64,000 bases of DNA from an uncultured Bacteroidota bacterium (GTDB lineage: Bacteria; Bacteroidota; Bacteroidia; Chitinophagales; Chitinophagaceae), in NCBI GenBank assembly GCA_903887415.1, contig CAISPO010000071.1, positions 88,179-152,178 of the forward strand, given 5' to 3'. Position numbers and translations under genes: made by a program. Shown in pieces: positions 50,859-60,811 of the stretch (position 1 is its first letter; each line of letters opens with the position of its first letter). A model generated the notes under the pieces. The model was given only the letters and a program-made list of their open reading frames with translations, ran no database searches and was not told the origin of the DNA.

Positions 50859-52742
50859 TTACCCTTTCCTCAACACCAACCTGTCCAGGCTTTCCTGGGC
50901 CAGCGGGTGATAGTTTTTGCGGTAGTTGTTGTACAGCCGCTTTGCCATTTCCTCCCCTTTTGGGGTCTTCATCATCTCACCATACAGTGGTTCCAGAAAT
51001 TTCCTGCGGCCTACTGAACTAAGGAAGGTTTCCATCTGCGGAAATGCAAAGGTATAATTCCCCCTCACGGACATGATGAACCAGAGATCGGCTATTTCGC
51101 TATTGCCGGAGTTGGAAAAGTTGAATGCCATATCCAACTGGTGAAGCTGATTTGTTGACAACGCAGGTGGCATATTGCGCAGAAAATGGAGCCATTCGTG
51201 CGTGGTCCAGTTCACCGTTGTCAATTGCATGGGCGGCACGTCATTTAAGAATTTATCCCGCTCTGCATCCACTTTTGCAAACCGCTCCTGCCCAGCCCTC
51301 GGACAGTTTGCAGGTATGCCAGCCCCATATACCCACTCGTTTATATCCAGTTTTCTTCTTAATGCTGAATCGTCTTTTATCAGCGCGGTGTCCAGGTAAG
51401 TGAGGAAAGCCTCGGTAGTAATTGTTTTGAACGCATGATCATCGAAATATTTTTTCAGGAACCGGTCAAACCTGTCCCTGCCCGCATTTATTTCTATCAG
51501 CTTTAAAAAATGTGAGCCTTTCTCGTAGGGTATATCCGTAAGGCCATCGTCCGGGTCTCTTCCCTTTAGGTCCAGCTTCAGCCAAGTGTCCTTGCTTTTT
51601 TCTCCGAGCGACTTTACATTATCCACAAGGTCCTGGTAGCCCAGCTCCCACAGCATATCTGAGTAGCTGCTACCCAGCATCTGCTCCACAATGCGCCGCT
51701 CAAAATAATCGGTAAACCCCTCATTCAGCCAGAAGTCGTCCCAGGTAGCATTGGTTACCAGGTTGCCGCTCCAGCTATGTGCCAGCTCATGCGCTATCAG
51801 GCTCACCAACGAGCGGTCGCCTGCAATGATAGTAGGCGTGCAAAAGGTAAGTCGCGGGTTTTCCATGCCGCCAATAGGAAAACCGGAAGGCAGCACGATC
51901 ACGTCATAACGGCCCCACCGGTATGGCCCATAGAGCTGCTCGGCATGGCTCACCATTTTGCCTACATCTTCAAACTCCCATCTGGCTTTGTCTATCAGAC
52001 CGGGCTCTGCAAATACCCCGGTGCGCTCATCGATATTTTTGAAAGTAATGTCCCCTACCGCCAGCGCCATGAGGTAGGCAGGTATGGGTATCGTCATCCG
52101 GAAATGATAAATCCCGCTGTCGTTCTTCTCATATGGGTTTTCCGCACTCATCAGCGCCAGGAGGCCCGTGGGTACCTGCACCCGCGCGTTATAGCTGAAA
52201 CGTATGCCTGGCCCATCGGGGCACGGTATCCACGAGCGGGCGTAGATAGATTCAGATTGTGTATAAAGAAATGGGAAATGCTTATCGTGGGTTTGATCTG
52301 CGCTCAGCCATTGCAGTGCACGGGCATCTGCCCCGGTCTTGTAGGTTATCTTTACCAGCCTGGTCTTCGCGTCTATGGGTATATGCAGTGCGCTGCCAAG
52401 AAATTTTATGGGCGGATCAAGTTTGAAAGTAGCTGACTTCCCATCCACCAGCACATTGTCGATAGTGAGGTCGTAGGTGTCTAATACCAACTCATTTACT
52501 TTGCATTTGTTGTTTATCCGCCACAAGGCAGAACCTGTTATCTGCTTCTTGTCCATATCCACTGCAATGTCAAGGTCCAGGTGCTGCATGTCTATGTATG
52601 CAGCATTGGACAGGGTATGAACGTCCCTGAGCACCATTGAATCAACCATATGAGCTTTCTTATATTCTGCGGTATGTTCTTTGTAGTGGCATGCACTAAT
52701 GGTAATAAAAACAAAAAGTAATAAAGATGTGGTTTTTAGCAT
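50859..52742 (-). CDS. M1 aminopeptidase lipoprotein (leukotriene A4 hydrolase-like)
   Basis: A 627-residue M1 metallopeptidase. The signal peptide ends TISAC (Cys 18), a lipoprotein anchor. The N-terminal beta domain spans about 45-230. The catalytic part has GGMENPRLTF (substrate N-terminus recognition), HELAHSWSGNLV (zinc His, Glu, His), NEGFTDYFER (third zinc ligand) and YEKGSHFLKL. The C-terminal helical ARM domain (about 480-627) ends FLEPLYGEMMKTPKGEEMAKRLYNNYRKNYHPLAQESLDRLV, as in LTA4 hydrolase. It probably trims peptides at the envelope. Single gene. Confidence 0.93.
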   Translation of the reverse strand: MLKTTSLLLFVFITISACHYKEHTAEYKKAHMVDSMVLRDVHTLSNAAYIDMQHLDLDIAVDMDKKQITGSALWRINNKCKVNELVLDTYDLTIDNVLVDGKSATFKLDPPIKFLGSALHIPIDAKTRLVKITYKTGADARALQWLSADQTHDKHFPFLYTQSESIYARSWIPCPDGPGIRFSYNARVQVPTGLLALMSAENPYEKNDSGIYHFRMTIPIPAYLMALAVGDITFKNIDERTGVFAEPGLIDKARWEFEDVGKMVSHAEQLYGPYRWGRYDVIVLPSGFPIGGMENPRLTFCTPTIIAGDRSLVSLIAHELAHSWSGNLVTNATWDDFWLNEGFTDYFERRIVEQMLGSSYSDMLWELGYQDLVDNVKSLGEKSKDTWLKLDLKGRDPDDGLTDIPYEKGSHFLKLIEINAGRDRFDRFLKKYFDDHAFKTITTEAFLTYLDTALIKDDSALRRKLDINEWVYGAGIPANCPRAGQERFAKVDAERDKFLNDVPPMQLTTVNWTTHEWLHFLRNMPPALSTNQLHQLDMAFNFSNSGNSEIADLWFIMSVRGNYTFAFPQMETFLSSVGRRKFLEPLYGEMMKTPKGEEMAKRLYNNYRKNYHPLAQESLDRLVLRKG

Positions 52743-52790
52743 AGCTACTGATATAACCGTAAAAATAACAATTTCATCAATAGAAGCGAA

Positions 52791-54470
52791 TTATTCGGCT
52801 TCACGGCTAATCATATTTTCCCAGCTTGTGTTGCTGTAACTTCCAGCTACCAGCCACAGCAATATTGCAGATAATACCAGGAAAATGAATTTCAACCATA
52901 GCATATCAACGGTCAGATAGTGCATCCCACCCAGCGTGAAAGGTATCAGCATCACCATCACCGATTTGGCCACCCTGCTGCCACGGTCCTTCATTTGTTC
53001 CATCATAGAAAAGGGCAGGTGCCGCTGGCTAATGCGGGCAATGCAGGACACGAACAAAGTTACATTTACGAGTGCCAGTATAATATCCGGAATAGCGGCT
53101 ATACCCCATATATACAAAACAAAGGCAGAGATCAAGATAAAGAACGGCAGAAAATACTTTACCCATATAGCCTTAAACGCACCCATCATTATCTTACCCG
53201 GCGCCTCAACCGGCGTTGCATAGTACACCCATGCAGCTTTATATTGGTCGGAAATAGCAATATAATTGATAGCATTTATCATCACAAAGGATGACATATA
53301 CAACAGGATAATGTGCTTGGGATGGTCGCGGAGATGAAGGAATGCATGAGTAAGAGAAGTATGATTTTGAGTGAGTATGTAGAAAAAATAAACAGGGATG
53401 AACGCGAATGTGGGGTAAACCTTCATTCTGAAAGCGCGGCTGCGTGAAGACTGCAGCCAGGTGATCATAAAACCGGCTCGCTCATCATCGCTGCGGTTAA
53501 AAGCATAGGCCAGCTTTAGATAGAATTTACCTGGGGCTTCGCGCTTTACCCCTGGTTTTTTGTTTTCGGCTACATCAACAGCATCAATACCCGACATATT
53601 GCGGGAAAATGCGGGCGACAGCCACCTTACCAGCGCGTACATAAACGCCAGAGGGCATAAAACCGCCAGTGCACTGAAGGGAGCCGTGCCGGTAAGCGCG
53701 ACCGGATACCCTATCCAGGACCAGCACAATGCCAGCCAGTATGAAGGGACGTACCTTACCCAGGGATAATCGACAATATTCAGGTTTTGCATTTGCTGGC
53801 GCCTGATCATAGGCAGCAGCACATAATAGCAGGTAAAGAAAAGCGCCATGATCGCGATCTGGAAGTAATTGATCACGTCTTTGAATTTCTCCGGTTTTGC
53901 CACTTTTAGTACCAGTAAATAAACCCCATTGACGAAGAACAGTGCAAAACCGATCATCAAAAGAACTACCAGCGGAAAAAGCAAACAGGATTTCCAGCCA
54001 TCAAGAAAGCCCAGTGCTATCCAGCCGGGCAACGACATAGGCAGCACAATGCGAAAAAGGTAAATGAAAATATGTAGCATTCGCGACAGCACCAGTGTGC
54101 GGTCGTTAACAGGGCGGGGAAACAATATGTATTTATCACGAGAATCGAAGAGCACACTTGAAAAATCGGCGATCAGCATCAGTGTTATTATAGTAAGGAA
54201 CGCCGAAAAATAAAGGGTAAGCGACAGTACGCGATCCTTAACTGCTACCAAAAGGAACATATAACCGCATCCCATTAAACAATAAATGATAACGCTGACG
54301 ATACTATACCGTTTTCTCCCCTTCCTTTGCTGGCGGCCGATGCCTGCAGGCCTGCGGTCGTCCATGAGGAGCCTTACTTTGAGTATGGCACGAAGCTGCT
54401 CTATATCTGCCCCCATACTCCGCCACAAAGCGGAGAACAGCATTACCATATTCAAGAGCAGTTTGTTCAT
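52791..54470 (-). CDS. Multi-pass membrane subunit of an ABC exporter
   Basis: A 559-residue membrane protein with about 12-14 helices and an N-terminal positively charged segment (RRPAGIGRQQRKGRKRY). Sequences such as FSSVLFDSRDKYILFPRPVNDRTLVLSRMLHI and YKAAWVYYATPVEAPGKIMMGAFKAIWVKY recall YthQ-like ABC-2 type permeases. It follows the ABC ATPase gene (54562) after 91 bp and presumably forms the export pore with it. The gap contains AACCTxTT-type repeats. Substrate unknown. Confidence 0.75.
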   Translation of the reverse strand: MNKLLLNMVMLFSALWRSMGADIEQLRAILKVRLLMDDRRPAGIGRQQRKGRKRYSIVSVIIYCLMGCGYMFLLVAVKDRVLSLTLYFSAFLTIITLMLIADFSSVLFDSRDKYILFPRPVNDRTLVLSRMLHIFIYLFRIVLPMSLPGWIALGFLDGWKSCLLFPLVVLLMIGFALFFVNGVYLLVLKVAKPEKFKDVINYFQIAIMALFFTCYYVLLPMIRRQQMQNLNIVDYPWVRYVPSYWLALCWSWIGYPVALTGTAPFSALAVLCPLAFMYALVRWLSPAFSRNMSGIDAVDVAENKKPGVKREAPGKFYLKLAYAFNRSDDERAGFMITWLQSSRSRAFRMKVYPTFAFIPVYFFYILTQNHTSLTHAFLHLRDHPKHIILLYMSSFVMINAINYIAISDQYKAAWVYYATPVEAPGKIMMGAFKAIWVKYFLPFFILISAFVLYIWGIAAIPDIILALVNVTLFVSCIARISQRHLPFSMMEQMKDRGSRVAKSVMVMLIPFTLGGMHYLTVDMLWLKFIFLVLSAILLWLVAGSYSNTSWENMISREAE

Positions 54471-54561
54471 TTTTATAGTCTGAAGTAGTTACTACTTAGT
54501 CTAAAGCAACAAGTAGAAAGTTTAGAAGTGAAAGCCCCATTTAACCTGTTAACCTATCTAA

Positions 54562-55335
54562 TTACCTATCACTCATGGCAGCCGCGAGATCATCGGCCTT
54601 CTGCACCTGGTTACCACCTGATGTGAGGCGTGAGAATATCTGCTCCAGCGTATCGGCATTATTTTGCCGGAGCTCGTCAATTGTACCATCAGCTACAATG
54701 CTTCCATCATTTATCAGTACGATCCTGTCCGACACCTTTTCCACAACATCCATCATGTGCGAACAGTAAAAGATTGTCTTACCCTCCTGCTTCAGCGCCT
54801 GCAGCAATTCCTTCACCAGTATCACGGCATTTGCATCAAGGCCCGAAAGCGGCTCATCCATAATTACAATAGCTGGATTATGCAGCAGCCCCGAAGTGAT
54901 AAGCACTTTCTGCTTCATCCCTTTAGAGAAACTGTCCATGCGCTGGTCCATATTGTCTGCCAGCCCAAATGATTCGAGCATTTTCCGCGAGCGCTCTTCT
55001 ATGATCCCATCCTGAAGGTGGTATAGCTTGCCAATGAATGAAAGGTATTCACGCGGTGTGAGCAGGTCATATAGTTCGGCAAGCTCCGGTATATAGCCTA
55101 CCCTGCTCTTCACCTCAAGTATGTTTTCACGCAGGTTCTTGCCAAATGCAGTAACCGCTCCTTCATATTCCTGAATAATACCCGTAAGTATCTTTACCGT
55201 TGTTGACTTGCCTGCGCCATTCGGGCCTATATAGCCTATTATTTTGCCGGGGTAGATATCCAGGTTTATGTCTTTCAATACGGCTTTATCGCCATAATTT
55301 TTCCTTAGCCCCCGAACGGTGATTATTGGCTCCAT
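54562..55335 (-). CDS. ABC transporter ATP-binding protein
   Basis: A 257-residue ATPase. Walker A is GPNGAGKST (about 38-46), the Q-loop region is GYIPELAELYDLLTPREYL, the signature is DSFSKGMKQKVLI (a divergent LSGGQ) and Walker B is IVIMDEPLSGLD, with switch His in FYCSHMMD. This is the DrrA/CcmA-like exporter type, paired with the membrane protein gene 52791-54470. The start at 55335 (MEPIITVRGLRKNYG) is the natural one; a longer frame to 55443 overlaps the next gene. Confidence 0.92.
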   Translation of the reverse strand: MEPIITVRGLRKNYGDKAVLKDINLDIYPGKIIGYIGPNGAGKSTTVKILTGIIQEYEGAVTAFGKNLRENILEVKSRVGYIPELAELYDLLTPREYLSFIGKLYHLQDGIIEERSRKMLESFGLADNMDQRMDSFSKGMKQKVLITSGLLHNPAIVIMDEPLSGLDANAVILVKELLQALKQEGKTIFYCSHMMDVVEKVSDRIVLINDGSIVADGTIDELRQNNADTLEQIFSRLTSGGNQVQKADDLAAAMSDR

Positions 55336-55370
55336 ATTACTAGGTGCGTTGAAAATGTGAACATAGCTTA

Positions 55371-56015
55371 TTATGCTTTTATCAGCCGGAAAGCGTGGCT
55401 CCATTGCCCCTGCAGCATACCCGGTATGCACCAAAGCATGCAAAGGGGCTCTATAGCACGCGCAGCGGTATCCTTACCCATATCGGCAATGTCCCAGCCA
55501 AACTGCTCCAGTATATTATGTACATCTTTTTTGGAGGCATCATTGTTACCGCAAATGAACATTGTTGGTTTTTCTTTGAAAGCAGGATTTACCATAAACG
55601 CGTTACCCACGCTGTTGAAGGCTTTTACAAAATGGACTTCAGGAAATCTTGTCTGCAGGCACTCCATCAATGACTCTTCAAGCGTAGTGAAATATTTCAA
55701 TACACCATTTTCCGGCGGTGCGGCATCTATAGGATTAGTAACGTCAATTACGGTCTTCCACTGCAGGTTTTGTGGGCCGGCTTCTTCTACGGCGTCCACC
55801 GCTACGCTACCTTTTACAGCGAGCACTACTATTTTCCCAAACTTTGCTGCTTCTTCAAAACTCCCGATACGTGCCCTTTCTCCAGCTTTTTCTTTCCAGT
55901 CGGTAAGTTTCGACAGATCCCGAGAGCTAAGCATAACCTCGTAATTGTGTTTAAGAAACCCATTCCCTAGTGCTTTCGCTACAACGCCAGACCCGATAAT
56001 GCCAATTTTCTTCAT
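55371..56015 (-). CDS. NAD(P)-binding F420-reductase-like protein
   Basis: A 214-residue Rossmann protein of the NADP oxidoreductase coenzyme F420-dependent family (Pfam 03807). It begins MKKIGIIGSGVVAKALGNGFLKHNYEVMLSSRDL with GxGxxxxxL nucleotide loop, then VIDVTNPIDAAPPENG and HFVKAFNSVGNAFMVNP, both typical. Bacteria lacking F420 use NADPH with other substrates. It is 35 bp upstream of the ABC ATPase gene in the same direction, so cotranscription is likely though functional relation is not evident. Confidence 0.88.
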   Translation of the reverse strand: MKKIGIIGSGVVAKALGNGFLKHNYEVMLSSRDLSKLTDWKEKAGERARIGSFEEAAKFGKIVVLAVKGSVAVDAVEEAGPQNLQWKTVIDVTNPIDAAPPENGVLKYFTTLEESLMECLQTRFPEVHFVKAFNSVGNAFMVNPAFKEKPTMFICGNNDASKKDVHNILEQFGWDIADMGKDTAARAIEPLCMLWCIPGMLQGQWSHAFRLIKA

Positions 56016-56127
56016 AATTTAATTTTGAGGAAAATTAGTGTAAAAAGTGAAGCAAAAAAGAAAACGGGTATTATTCTTTCTTATGGAGATATTCTCGGCC
56101 TTTTTACCGGGCATATATATACCGGAT

Positions 56128-56156
56128 GTAGAGAGACGTTGCACCGCAATGTCTCC
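56128..56156. repeat. Decayed copy of the dispersed 28-bp palindrome
   Basis: GAGACGTTGC and GCAATGTCTC form an imperfect inverted repeat with GTAGAGA before it; it resembles copies at 22492 and 27947 with GCAA replaced by TTGC in the arm. It lies in the 217-bp gap between the beta-barrel and F420-reductase-like genes, which holds no convincing gene. Confidence 0.5.
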
Positions 56157-56232
56157 CACACACTATGTTGTAATCGCAGCCAATGATGGAATATATTTGG
56201 TACTCGCTAAGTATTCGTGGCCTGAAAGGTTC

Positions 56233-57357
56233 TTAGTCTTTAGGATGCGGGCCTTCCGGCGTTATCCTGTTCATATCTGGCTCCATGTATTTCCAGGCAG
56301 TACGGTTTATATAAACCCTTATCCCTACAGTAATACCGTAGTTGCTTCCTTTCAGTGAATTTACTTCGCTGAGCAGCGAGTTGTAATTTACCCCCAGGTC
56401 CTGGCCGGGCTTACCTTGTATCTTCGAATCGGTCAGTCGTTCAGAGCTGTTGTTTGTCGGATTTTTAAAAGACTGGGCCGTGTAGTAAACACCGCCTCTC
56501 AATGAAATGTTTTTCATCAGCCGGTAATTAGCTGCGATCTCTGCGGTATAGCCAAGTGAGCCGGTAGAATATTTTACCAATCCGGTAGTCTTGTTAGGGC
56601 TTTCATTCAGCCCAACAGAACCTCTGGCCACGCCAACACTATCCTGGAATTTAAAAAACTCGTTTAACGACATGTTATTGGGGTGCTTGGCAAGAAATGC
56701 ATTATACCCTTTTTTAGTCACCAGGAAGTCTGTGCTATCGGGAATAAGGGAATTATCATACAAAGGAAGATTTTGTTCATTAAGCTGATACAGCGCTTCG
56801 TAATCGAAATTAGCATTTGTTTTGTAAGTGCTGCTGGCCTTAATGTTGTAAACGATACCTGCGCTGACTGTAAAAAACAAGTTGTCGTTGTAGGTCTTTT
56901 TATACGTAAGCAGCAAAGGGATACTGGTTGTTTGCATCTTTATCGTTTCACTGATCGCATGATCGGTAGAAATGATCTGCCTGAAATTCCCAACACCATC
57001 TGCTGTAGGTTTTTCAAATTCTACATGAAACGAATCCATGCCCAGCTTACCGTACTGATAATAAACGTTAACGCCCGACTCAACACCAAACCGCCTTTTC
57101 TGATCAAAATAATAACCAAGGTGAGCTTCATAACCCAGCGACATGCCTTGCGTGAATTTTAGCTTACCCTGGTAAGCGTCATTTATCGCTGCGGGATAAT
57201 TGGTAGAAAAAGAGTTGGCTTTAATGTGGTCGCTCATCAGGCCGGCATTAACATCTACATCTATGAATAAGCTGCGAAAATACTCACTCCTCACCTGCCC
57301 GAACGCATTGGAAACGCTGGCCAGGATCACTATAGATATAAGGGATAAAATCCGCAT
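56233..57357 (-). CDS. Outer-membrane beta-barrel protein
   Basis: A 374-residue exported protein. Signal peptide 1-20 (ending NAFGQ). The mature part alternates amphipathic strands (FIDVDVNAGLMSDH, LGYEAHLGYYFDQKRRFGVESGVNVYYQYGKLG, ISLRGGVYYTAQSF, YGITVGIRVYINRTAW), typical of PorT/OmpW-like barrels of about 8-10 strands. The protein ends GPHPKD without a terminal aromatic. Function in the outer membrane unknown; no TonB features. Single gene. Confidence 0.8.
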   Translation of the reverse strand: MRILSLISIVILASVSNAFGQVRSEYFRSLFIDVDVNAGLMSDHIKANSFSTNYPAAINDAYQGKLKFTQGMSLGYEAHLGYYFDQKRRFGVESGVNVYYQYGKLGMDSFHVEFEKPTADGVGNFRQIISTDHAISETIKMQTTSIPLLLTYKKTYNDNLFFTVSAGIVYNIKASSTYKTNANFDYEALYQLNEQNLPLYDNSLIPDSTDFLVTKKGYNAFLAKHPNNMSLNEFFKFQDSVGVARGSVGLNESPNKTTGLVKYSTGSLGYTAEIAANYRLMKNISLRGGVYYTAQSFKNPTNNSSERLTDSKIQGKPGQDLGVNYNSLLSEVNSLKGSNYGITVGIRVYINRTAWKYMEPDMNRITPEGPHPKD

Positions 57358-57723
57358 AGTTATTCAAATTTTTGACTGCAACCAGTATTTAAAGCACATC
57401 CGGGATGCCGGGCTAAAAATATTCCTATTGATATTAATAGAAATATAACGAAATCAGCCAATACAGCCCCGAAAATACAATAAACGCTAGCAAAAATAGC
57501 GAAATAATCTTACGAAGAATGCTATCTCAATAAAAATATATCACCATAATCAACAAAGGAACGTTGACAAAATAAAGTCTGCCAGGTTGCGAAGTTATTT
57601 TTCTTTTTTTCAAGGCGCAAAAACTGCGAATATTCGGAATATTTAAAGGTTTTGCAACGCCGAAAAAATGGAAAAGAACGAGTAAATTGGTGGAATTTAT
57701 TTTGTTATCGTTCCTAATACACA
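57358..57723. other. Gene-free stretch between barrel and rhodanese genes
   Basis: 366 bp, AT-rich, no credible frame. It has a short palindrome CATCC-G-GGATG near 57399 and, on the minus strand, a TTATTTTG box near 57567 that could start a transcript toward the barrel gene. It is the longest non-coding gap of the window. Confidence 0.5.
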
Positions 57724-58032
57724 TCATACACCGGCCATTTTCTGCCATGCCAGCATACCGCCTGTAACGTTGACTACATTGGAAAATCCAAGTTGCTCCA
57801 GCACCATGCAGGCCTGTGCGCTCCTGCTGCCAGCCTTGCAGTGAATGATCAGCTCCTCATCTTTCAGGTCATCCAGCTCTTCCGTTTGCATACTGGTGAT
57901 CTTTCCCAGCGGCACCAGCTTTCCGCCGATATTGAATTCCGCATATTCCCATGGCTCACGCACGTCGATAATATGCAATTGCTCGCCAGCATCCAGCCTT
58001 TTTTTCAATTCCTCTACAGTAATATTTTTCAT
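57724..58032 (-). CDS. Single-domain rhodanese
   Basis: A 102-residue sulfurtransferase. The active Cys is in IIHCKAGSRSAQACMVL (CxxGxRS), with HIIDVREPWEYAEFNIGG at the start and VVNVTGGMLAWQKM at the end. It resembles GlpE/PspE-like cytoplasmic rhodaneses, which move sulfane sulfur. The gene starts 9 bp after the T9SS gene stop and is last of the ddl-PASTA-T9SS-rhodanese operon. Confidence 0.93.
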   Translation of the reverse strand: MKNITVEELKKRLDAGEQLHIIDVREPWEYAEFNIGGKLVPLGKITSMQTEELDDLKDEELIIHCKAGSRSAQACMVLEQLGFSNVVNVTGGMLAWQKMAGV

Positions 58033-58041
58033 ACAATAAAA

Positions 58042-59967
58042 TTACAGCTTCACTATCTTTTGGGGCGCTCCTGCCACGCCATTACTTACAATATTTACCA
58101 GGTACATGCCGGGCGCCAGCGAACTTATGTCTATCACTTTGTTGTTTATCGCAGCGCCCCGCAATACGCAATGGCCCAGGATGTCCGTGATACGATACAC
58201 ACCCTCCTGCCCGGTTGTTTCCATTTCCAGTTGCAGTGTGTTAGTTGCCGGATTTGGCGTAACCTGCCATTTAGACTGAGCCAGGCGAACGTCAGACACA
58301 GATGTGCCGATAACGCGTTGCCCAAGTATAGGCCGAATCATAATAGCCCCACTGATAAGCGATGGCTGCCAGGTATTCAGCACATTGAAATAAGCATGGT
58401 TGGACCCTATACGGTTTACATCAAGCCCGAAATAAAGGGTATCATCACCGCTGGCGGCATCCTGCCGCGTTCCTGCGTAAAAAGTACCTGCGGGAAGCGG
58501 GAGGGGGTTATCTAAAGTGTAAACCCAGAAATGATTTTGTGAATCTGTGTACTGCGGCACATAAAACTCCTGCGAGTCTATTGCTACATCAGCGCTTGCC
58601 CCGTTCACATTGCCTAGCGCCGACCAAACAAAAATATCAAAATTTTTATACAGCGGCTCGGGCGCCTGCCTGCCAAAATAAATGGCCAGGCCGCGCAGGG
58701 TATCCGCCGCATTAAGGTGAAACTCTATAGCTATTCTGCCAGACAGCGTAGGCGACAACACCAGGAAGTAGCTTTTTTCAGCGGTGCCATCATCATAAGC
58801 CAGGTAGTTGTCAAAAACCTGGTCTTTTACGATGGTGTCATTGGCTGAGGGGCCACCAAATGGTGCCGATAACGAATACTGCGTCTCAAAAACAACACTG
58901 GAACCGAGAGGGTATGCCGGAAAAGCAGATACAGACAATGGCCCGGTAACCTGCTGCGACTGGTACCCGGAGAAAAGAGCAGAACCCGGTGTGCCCGCTG
59001 GCGATAAAACAGCACCGCCCGTTACATCATTAACGGTGAACGAGTAATTTACATTCTGGAATGCTGGGCTGGAATTTTTTATACTGTCCGATACCTGGGA
59101 AACTATTTCACCTTGCCCCAGCGCATTTGCATAAAACTGGTTATAAGGCATGAAAGAATAATCATTAAGGAGGAAAGTGGGATCGGACGTAAAGGCTACG
59201 TCTGTGATCGTTGTATCGCCTGCGCTGCGGTTACGGTCCATCCTTATGTAGTCCACATTCCAAACGGCGTCAGCCCAGTAAAGCGCGGCTTTATTCACAA
59301 ACCGAAACTGGAAAGAATTGTGAAAATAAAGCGTATCTGTGATGGGTATCATTATCTGCTTAAAAGGCTGCAAAGTAGTGCCGGGGGTGGCCCATACTTT
59401 CACAAAGCCGCCGTACTGGTCTTTAAAATACAGCATCAGCGAGTCCTCTGGCAGCGGATAGAAACCATTACCCTGGGGCTGGAAAAAGAAGCTGAAATAA
59501 ATACTGTCTGAAACAAGGCTACCTGCAAGGTTTATGGGCTGCGAAGTGAGGCTGTCGCAATACCTGAAATCAATATTACTGAAGCTGTCGTAAGGATAGC
59601 CGTGGCTGTCCAGGGCATCAAAGGTGGCTACACCCCTGCTTACCGGACTAGCGCCCATGGTATTGTTTATATAGACCTCATAATCAGCCCACTTGGTAGA
59701 GTCAGGATAAACATAATACCCGGTAAAATCTTCAAAAAAGGGTAAAGTAAGCGTGTCGGCTGTAAGGGTTGTTTTTGCATTTTTGTTTGATCCATAACTA
59801 ACCCGGCCGCCGCTGAGCGCCGGATTACAGTTTGTAGGCCCTGCATATTCCTGCCCCGAAACAGGGCTGAATGACGCAAGCACACACAACAAAAATAAAC
59901 ATGATATTGCCGCCGCTTTATTCACCAATGGGTTTTTCCTTTTTTTAATGCTTTTATTTAACGTCAT
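58042..59967 (-). CDS. T9SS-secreted beta-rich protein
   Basis: A 641-residue secreted protein. Residues about 1-45 are a long signal peptide (basic KKRKNP, then AAAISCLFLLCVLASF, ending VSGQ). The body has FEDFTGYYVYPDSTKWADYEVYINNTMG and SIYFSFFFQPQGNGFYPLPEDSLMLYFKDQYGGFVKVW, typical of Bacteroidota MAM/concanavalin-like adhesion modules. The C-terminus (about 560-641) is a T9SS type A sorting domain (VTPNPATNTLQLEME...YRITDILGHC...PGMYLVNIV). Its start overlaps the PASTA gene by 14 bp. Start at 59967 chosen over 60045 to place the signal peptide near the N-terminus. Confidence 0.88.
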   Translation of the reverse strand: MTLNKSIKKRKNPLVNKAAAISCLFLLCVLASFSPVSGQEYAGPTNCNPALSGGRVSYGSNKNAKTTLTADTLTLPFFEDFTGYYVYPDSTKWADYEVYINNTMGASPVSRGVATFDALDSHGYPYDSFSNIDFRYCDSLTSQPINLAGSLVSDSIYFSFFFQPQGNGFYPLPEDSLMLYFKDQYGGFVKVWATPGTTLQPFKQIMIPITDTLYFHNSFQFRFVNKAALYWADAVWNVDYIRMDRNRSAGDTTITDVAFTSDPTFLLNDYSFMPYNQFYANALGQGEIVSQVSDSIKNSSPAFQNVNYSFTVNDVTGGAVLSPAGTPGSALFSGYQSQQVTGPLSVSAFPAYPLGSSVVFETQYSLSAPFGGPSANDTIVKDQVFDNYLAYDDGTAEKSYFLVLSPTLSGRIAIEFHLNAADTLRGLAIYFGRQAPEPLYKNFDIFVWSALGNVNGASADVAIDSQEFYVPQYTDSQNHFWVYTLDNPLPLPAGTFYAGTRQDAASGDDTLYFGLDVNRIGSNHAYFNVLNTWQPSLISGAIMIRPILGQRVIGTSVSDVRLAQSKWQVTPNPATNTLQLEMETTGQEGVYRITDILGHCVLRGAAINNKVIDISSLAPGMYLVNIVSNGVAGAPQKIVKL

Positions 59968-60778
59968 CCTGGCCTGTTGTATTGCCCGAGTTGCAAATCT
60001 CTTCAGGTTTTGGGTTTTGCTTAATATGAAGAGTAATCGGGTCACCCATCTTTATGCGGTTATGCCCGCCGGTACTATTCAGCGCCTTTGGTTCCTGGCA
60101 TATGATGGTGGCCAGCATCGTATCGCTTATTTCCGACATCATATCGTCCACTACGAGTACGGGCGGCAAATTGAACTGGTTCAATATGGTCGTGGCGTCA
60201 TCTACCGTTTGCCCGGTTACATCCGGCACTTCCCATTCTGTGTTGCCCAGGCCATTGCCTATTACCAGGCCTATTTTGCTGCCCTGCATGATCATTTCGC
60301 CGGGCTGTATCGGCTGGCCTTTGTAACGCTGTTCCAGTATTGCCCCCGCAGCTATATCCGGCTTAAATATAGTATCGCCGACAAGCAGCTTATTGTTCCG
60401 GAGGATCATTTCCGCGCTTCTCATAGAGAGGTTTACCAGGTTGGGCATCGGTACCCTGGGAGGAGTGAGCATGTTTACAGTAAGAAATACGGTGCGCCCT
60501 TCTTTCACAACCGCCCCTGTGTCCGGTACTTGTTTCAGCACCACCAGCGGCTTAGCGGTTGGCTCATAGGTTGAGTCCACCAGTACTTCAAAATGTAATT
60601 TTCCAAGCTGTGCTATCGCCGCGCCGGCATCCTTGCCCCTGAGGTCGGGGATAGACACCTCCTGGCCGTGCTTGGTAAACCAGTGCAGGGAAGCAAAAAA
60701 ACAAGCATACAAAATAGCACATAGCGCCAGCACTATTACCACGTTGAAAAGAAAAGACTGCCTGATGTTTTGGTTCAT
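59954..60778 (-). CDS. PASTA-domain membrane protein
   Basis: A 274-residue protein with one N-terminal membrane helix (12-32) and three PASTA domains (about 40-107, 110-178, 182-255), each with VP-DLRG/MPNLVN/VPDVTG entries and G...V.L ends. PASTA domains bind uncrosslinked peptidoglycan or lipid II. The C-terminus is hydrophilic (NSGNTTGQDDVK). There is no kinase domain, unlike Gram-positive PASTA kinases. It is downstream of ddl and overlaps the T9SS gene by 14 bp, a cell-wall linked context. Promoter box TACTTTTG precedes it. Confidence 0.92.
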   Translation of the reverse strand: MNQNIRQSFLFNVVIVLALCAILYACFFASLHWFTKHGQEVSIPDLRGKDAGAAIAQLGKLHFEVLVDSTYEPTAKPLVVLKQVPDTGAVVKEGRTVFLTVNMLTPPRVPMPNLVNLSMRSAEMILRNNKLLVGDTIFKPDIAAGAILEQRYKGQPIQPGEMIMQGSKIGLVIGNGLGNTEWEVPDVTGQTVDDATTILNQFNLPPVLVVDDMMSEISDTMLATIICQEPKALNSTGGHNRIKMGDPITLHIKQNPKPEEICNSGNTTGQDDVK

Positions 60779-60790
60779 ATGCCGCTATTC

Positions 60791-60798
60791 CAAAAGTA
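60791..60798 (-). promoter_or_regulatory. -7 promoter box (TACTTTTG) before the PASTA gene
   Basis: Minus-strand TACTTTTG 12 bp upstream of the ATG at 60778, inside the gap after ddl; an internal promoter for PASTA-T9SS-rhodanese. Confidence 0.5.
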
Positions 60799-60811
60799 AA
60801 ATTATTTGCTC

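Noticed and set aside
56047..56358. 103-residue plus-strand frame upstream of the barrel gene end
   Set aside because: It spans a decayed palindrome and then antisense coding DNA; no signal or domain.
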